This document shows positions 62,640 to 64,000 of a stretch of DNA of 64,000 nucleotides, one piece after another. How positions within the stretch are numbered: the first letter of the stretch is position 1; every line of letters starts with the position of its first letter. Origin of the DNA: Parablautia intestinalis (GTDB lineage Bacteria > Bacillota > Clostridia > Lachnospirales > Lachnospiraceae); contig RAYQ01000001.1 in assembly GCA_003612395.1 (NCBI GenBank), positions 186,001 through 250,000 on the forward strand, read 5' to 3'. Made by a program: the position numbers and the translations under genes. The notes below the pieces were generated by a model. The model was not told the DNA's origin, did no database searches, and saw only the letters and a program-made list of their open reading frames with translations.

Positions 62640-62989
62640 TGCTATATTCTTCTCCTCTATCATACGCAAATCAAAGAAATAATATTCTTTGTTTCTTGGT
62701 TTCCGAGATTATCCTATTCAAATTTCCATCGCTTGTCAAGGTCTATGACGCCTTTTCACTCCCTGGCACACTATTGGCATCCCAACTTGGCACAGCATTG
62801 CGATTTACACGGTAAATTGATTATTCTAAAGCTTAGAAACCACCAATTTAAAGCTTGATAGCCACCACTTTTAAATGTGTCCGTTATAACCCAATCCGGA
62901 TTAACGGTTTCCTCTTTCGTGTTTGCATCTATGGCCCGTTCTTTCATTGCTTCTGTTGGTCTGACTAATCGAACCTTTCTTCATACCCC
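62640..62989. other. non-coding stretch with short repeats
   Basis: At about 62826-62875 a repeat of about 22 bp (TAAAGCTT(A/G)...ACCACCA) occurs two to three times. TGATTATTCTAAAGCTTA at 62818-62835 is also found exactly at 42049-42066. Such multiple terminal repeats recall the ends of IS21-type elements. No gene was supported. Confidence 0.4.
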
Positions 62990-63182
62990 TTTACCTGCTA
63001 AAATTTTATCTAATTTCTTCTCCGGCAGGATTTCATGGATAACGAGCTGCCCGTCATAGAAAAGGTTGTAAAGGGTGAAGGGGCATTCTTTTGGACATGA
63101 CCTGAATATCCTTGTTATCCGAGATTACACAGCAGATGTGCTCCTTTTCGATATTTTTGTGTGTCAATTTTACAAGTTCCAT
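62990..63182 (-). pseudogene. YoaP-like acetyltransferase with the middle deleted
   Basis: AAGGAGG and an ATG at 63182 start 'MELVKLTHKNIEKEHICCVI' and 'SDNKDIQVMSK', the N-terminus of YoaP-type GNAT proteins. With a shift of frame it goes on directly to 'ECPFTLYNLFYDGQLVIHEI' and 'LPEKKLDKILAG', which is the C-terminal end. About 180 residues, including the acetyl-CoA site, are gone. Confidence 0.72.
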
Positions 63183-63215
63183 ATTCTATTGCCTCCTTAT
63201 CCTTTGATCTGCATT

Positions 63216-63520
63216 TCAATATAATAAAAGAATCAGTCCAATCAGCACCAATGTGGCAGCCTCCGCTATGGTAGAGCTGACACCCATAACGGGGAACTTC
63301 TCATATTTCAATATGTAGGTAACAAAAGCATTCGGCAGGTTCACGAAGAAGAATACAATCAGGTTATTACCGGATAGCCCAAATGGTAAAGAGAGAACAT
63401 TGCCGTATGGCATAATGGGATGCCTGAAGGACACTTCCTTATACAAACAGTATAGCGGGATGAAAAGGCTGAATACCAGCCCATACAGGAGATAATAAAA
63501 AAATATAGTACGGCATTGGA
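63216..63520 (-). pseudogene. C-terminal fragment of a polytopic membrane protein
   Basis: The frame 'YYLLYGLVFSLFIPLYCLYK', 'LPFGLSGNNLIVFFFVNLPN' and 'STIAEAATLVLIGLILLLY' gives three hydrophobic helices and a stop at 63216. The 5' part is missing: upstream frames do not match. I cannot name the family; a drug or peptide exporter permease is possible. Confidence 0.5.
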
Positions 63521-63598
63521 TTGAGATTCGCTGCCGTGATGCAGATAATCAGCATGATTTCCATGCAGCAGAATTACGCTGTTCGGAAGGAATCGTAT

Positions 63599-63936
63599 TC
63601 AGGCGCTTATTGATAGCATCATTTCTTTTGGTTCCTTCCGGTTACTCTGTCCGTGGGTACTGATAAAACCCTGTTTCACTACCTCTGCCAGTTCTGCCTT
63701 TACTTCATCCGGCACGGATACAATTTTTTCCGGTCGCTTCTTTCTATTATACATCTGTCCGCCTGTTCCTTTGCCATCCACGAAATACCGTTTTCGTCAT
63801 AATATAAATTGCTGTGCTTATGTTTCACCCCGCCGCTGATATTTGCGCCTGCCTGATTCCCGTTCTTCTGTGAAAACAGCCTGTTCATCAGTGAATACCC
63901 GGAAAACCATTTCATATTGTTACTGATGATATTCAT
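63599..63936 (-). CDS. unknown protein, probable frameshift
   Basis: AAGGAGG eight bases before the ATG at 63936 supports a real start: 'MNIISNNMKWFSGYSLMNRL' and 'VKHKHSNLYYDENGISWMAK'. That frame ends at 63700. An overlapping frame continues 'MYNRKKRPEKIVSVPDEVKA' and 'ELAEVVKQGFISTHGQSN' to 63599. The two together look like one 110-residue protein broken near 63760, but two overlapping genes cannot be ruled out. The family is not recognised. Confidence 0.55.
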
Positions 63937-64000
63937 ATCACGACCTCCTTCATCAATAAGTCCGCTTCCTTATATCTTCAAATCCAGATTCGCACCAACC

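Overview
The window reads as a chromosome segment of an anaerobic Firmicute of the class Clostridia, most likely family Lachnospiraceae. The grounds are the ribosomal gene order (S10, spc and alpha clusters joined, with a KOW-domain gene between map and infA), AGGAGG-type ribosome binding sites before nearly every gene, a zinc-type S14, a long-form L17, and an accessory gene set (HxlR, LytTR, YtrA-type GntR, radical SAM/SPASM peptide maturase) typical of gut Lachnospiraceae. No genus is claimed.

Layout. 1-5,150: the tail of an AraC-type regulator, a 50-residue Asn/Gln-rich mini-protein with its own terminator, a HAAS-like gene, an unknown gene, cardiolipin synthase, a pyridoxal kinase-type enzyme, MscL and tRNA-Arg(ACG). 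5,226-22,871: one long minus-strand ribosomal supercluster from a strong promoter at about 22,850 to a terminator at about 5,240: rpsJ-rplC-rplD-rplW-rplB-rpsS-rplV-rpsC-rplP-rpmC-rpsQ-rplN-rplX-rplE-rpsN-rpsH-rplF-rplR-rpsE-rpmD-rplO-secY-adk-map-KOW-infA-rpmJ-rpsM-rpsK-rpsD-rpoA-rplQ. Many of its spacers carry perfect hairpins. 23,000-37,640: murA, a LysM/G5/M23 cell-wall hydrolase, a Y-family polymerase, a flavin reductase, a small alarmone synthetase, a cytidylate-kinase-like protein, an intact response regulator-kinase-ABC cassette and an SRAP protein.

37,797-42,023 is the most interesting block. A minus-strand gene set runs from a peptide with eight Ala-Cys-Gly-X motifs in 17-residue tandem repeats to a radical SAM/SPASM maturase, an FMN-binding split-barrel protein, a nitroreductase and a sirtuin that looks like the ADP-ribosylating class M (SirTM). 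A divergent HxlR regulator carries an N-terminal Cys, and GTAAC/GTTAC dyads lie in the shared promoter region. I read it as a redox-linked ACGX-type RiPP locus. The sirtuin partnership is the new part.

42,139-64,000 is an accessory region rich in decay: an LRR lipoprotein, a shrunken IS3-family element next to a relaxase tail, a transposase with two in-frame stops, a glycosyltransferase and an acetyltransferase with internal deletions, a GntR gene interrupted by a palindromic element, and a wrecked copy of a regulator-kinase-ABC cassette. Intact genes include a LytTR two-component system with two coiled-coil partners, an ABC-2 transporter, four lipoprotein or membrane-anchored proteins, an ECF sigma factor and an AbrB/RelE-type toxin-antitoxin pair. 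Direct repeats spaced 21 bp apart upstream of the LytTR regulator, and a further copy upstream of a lipoprotein operon, suggest its binding sites.
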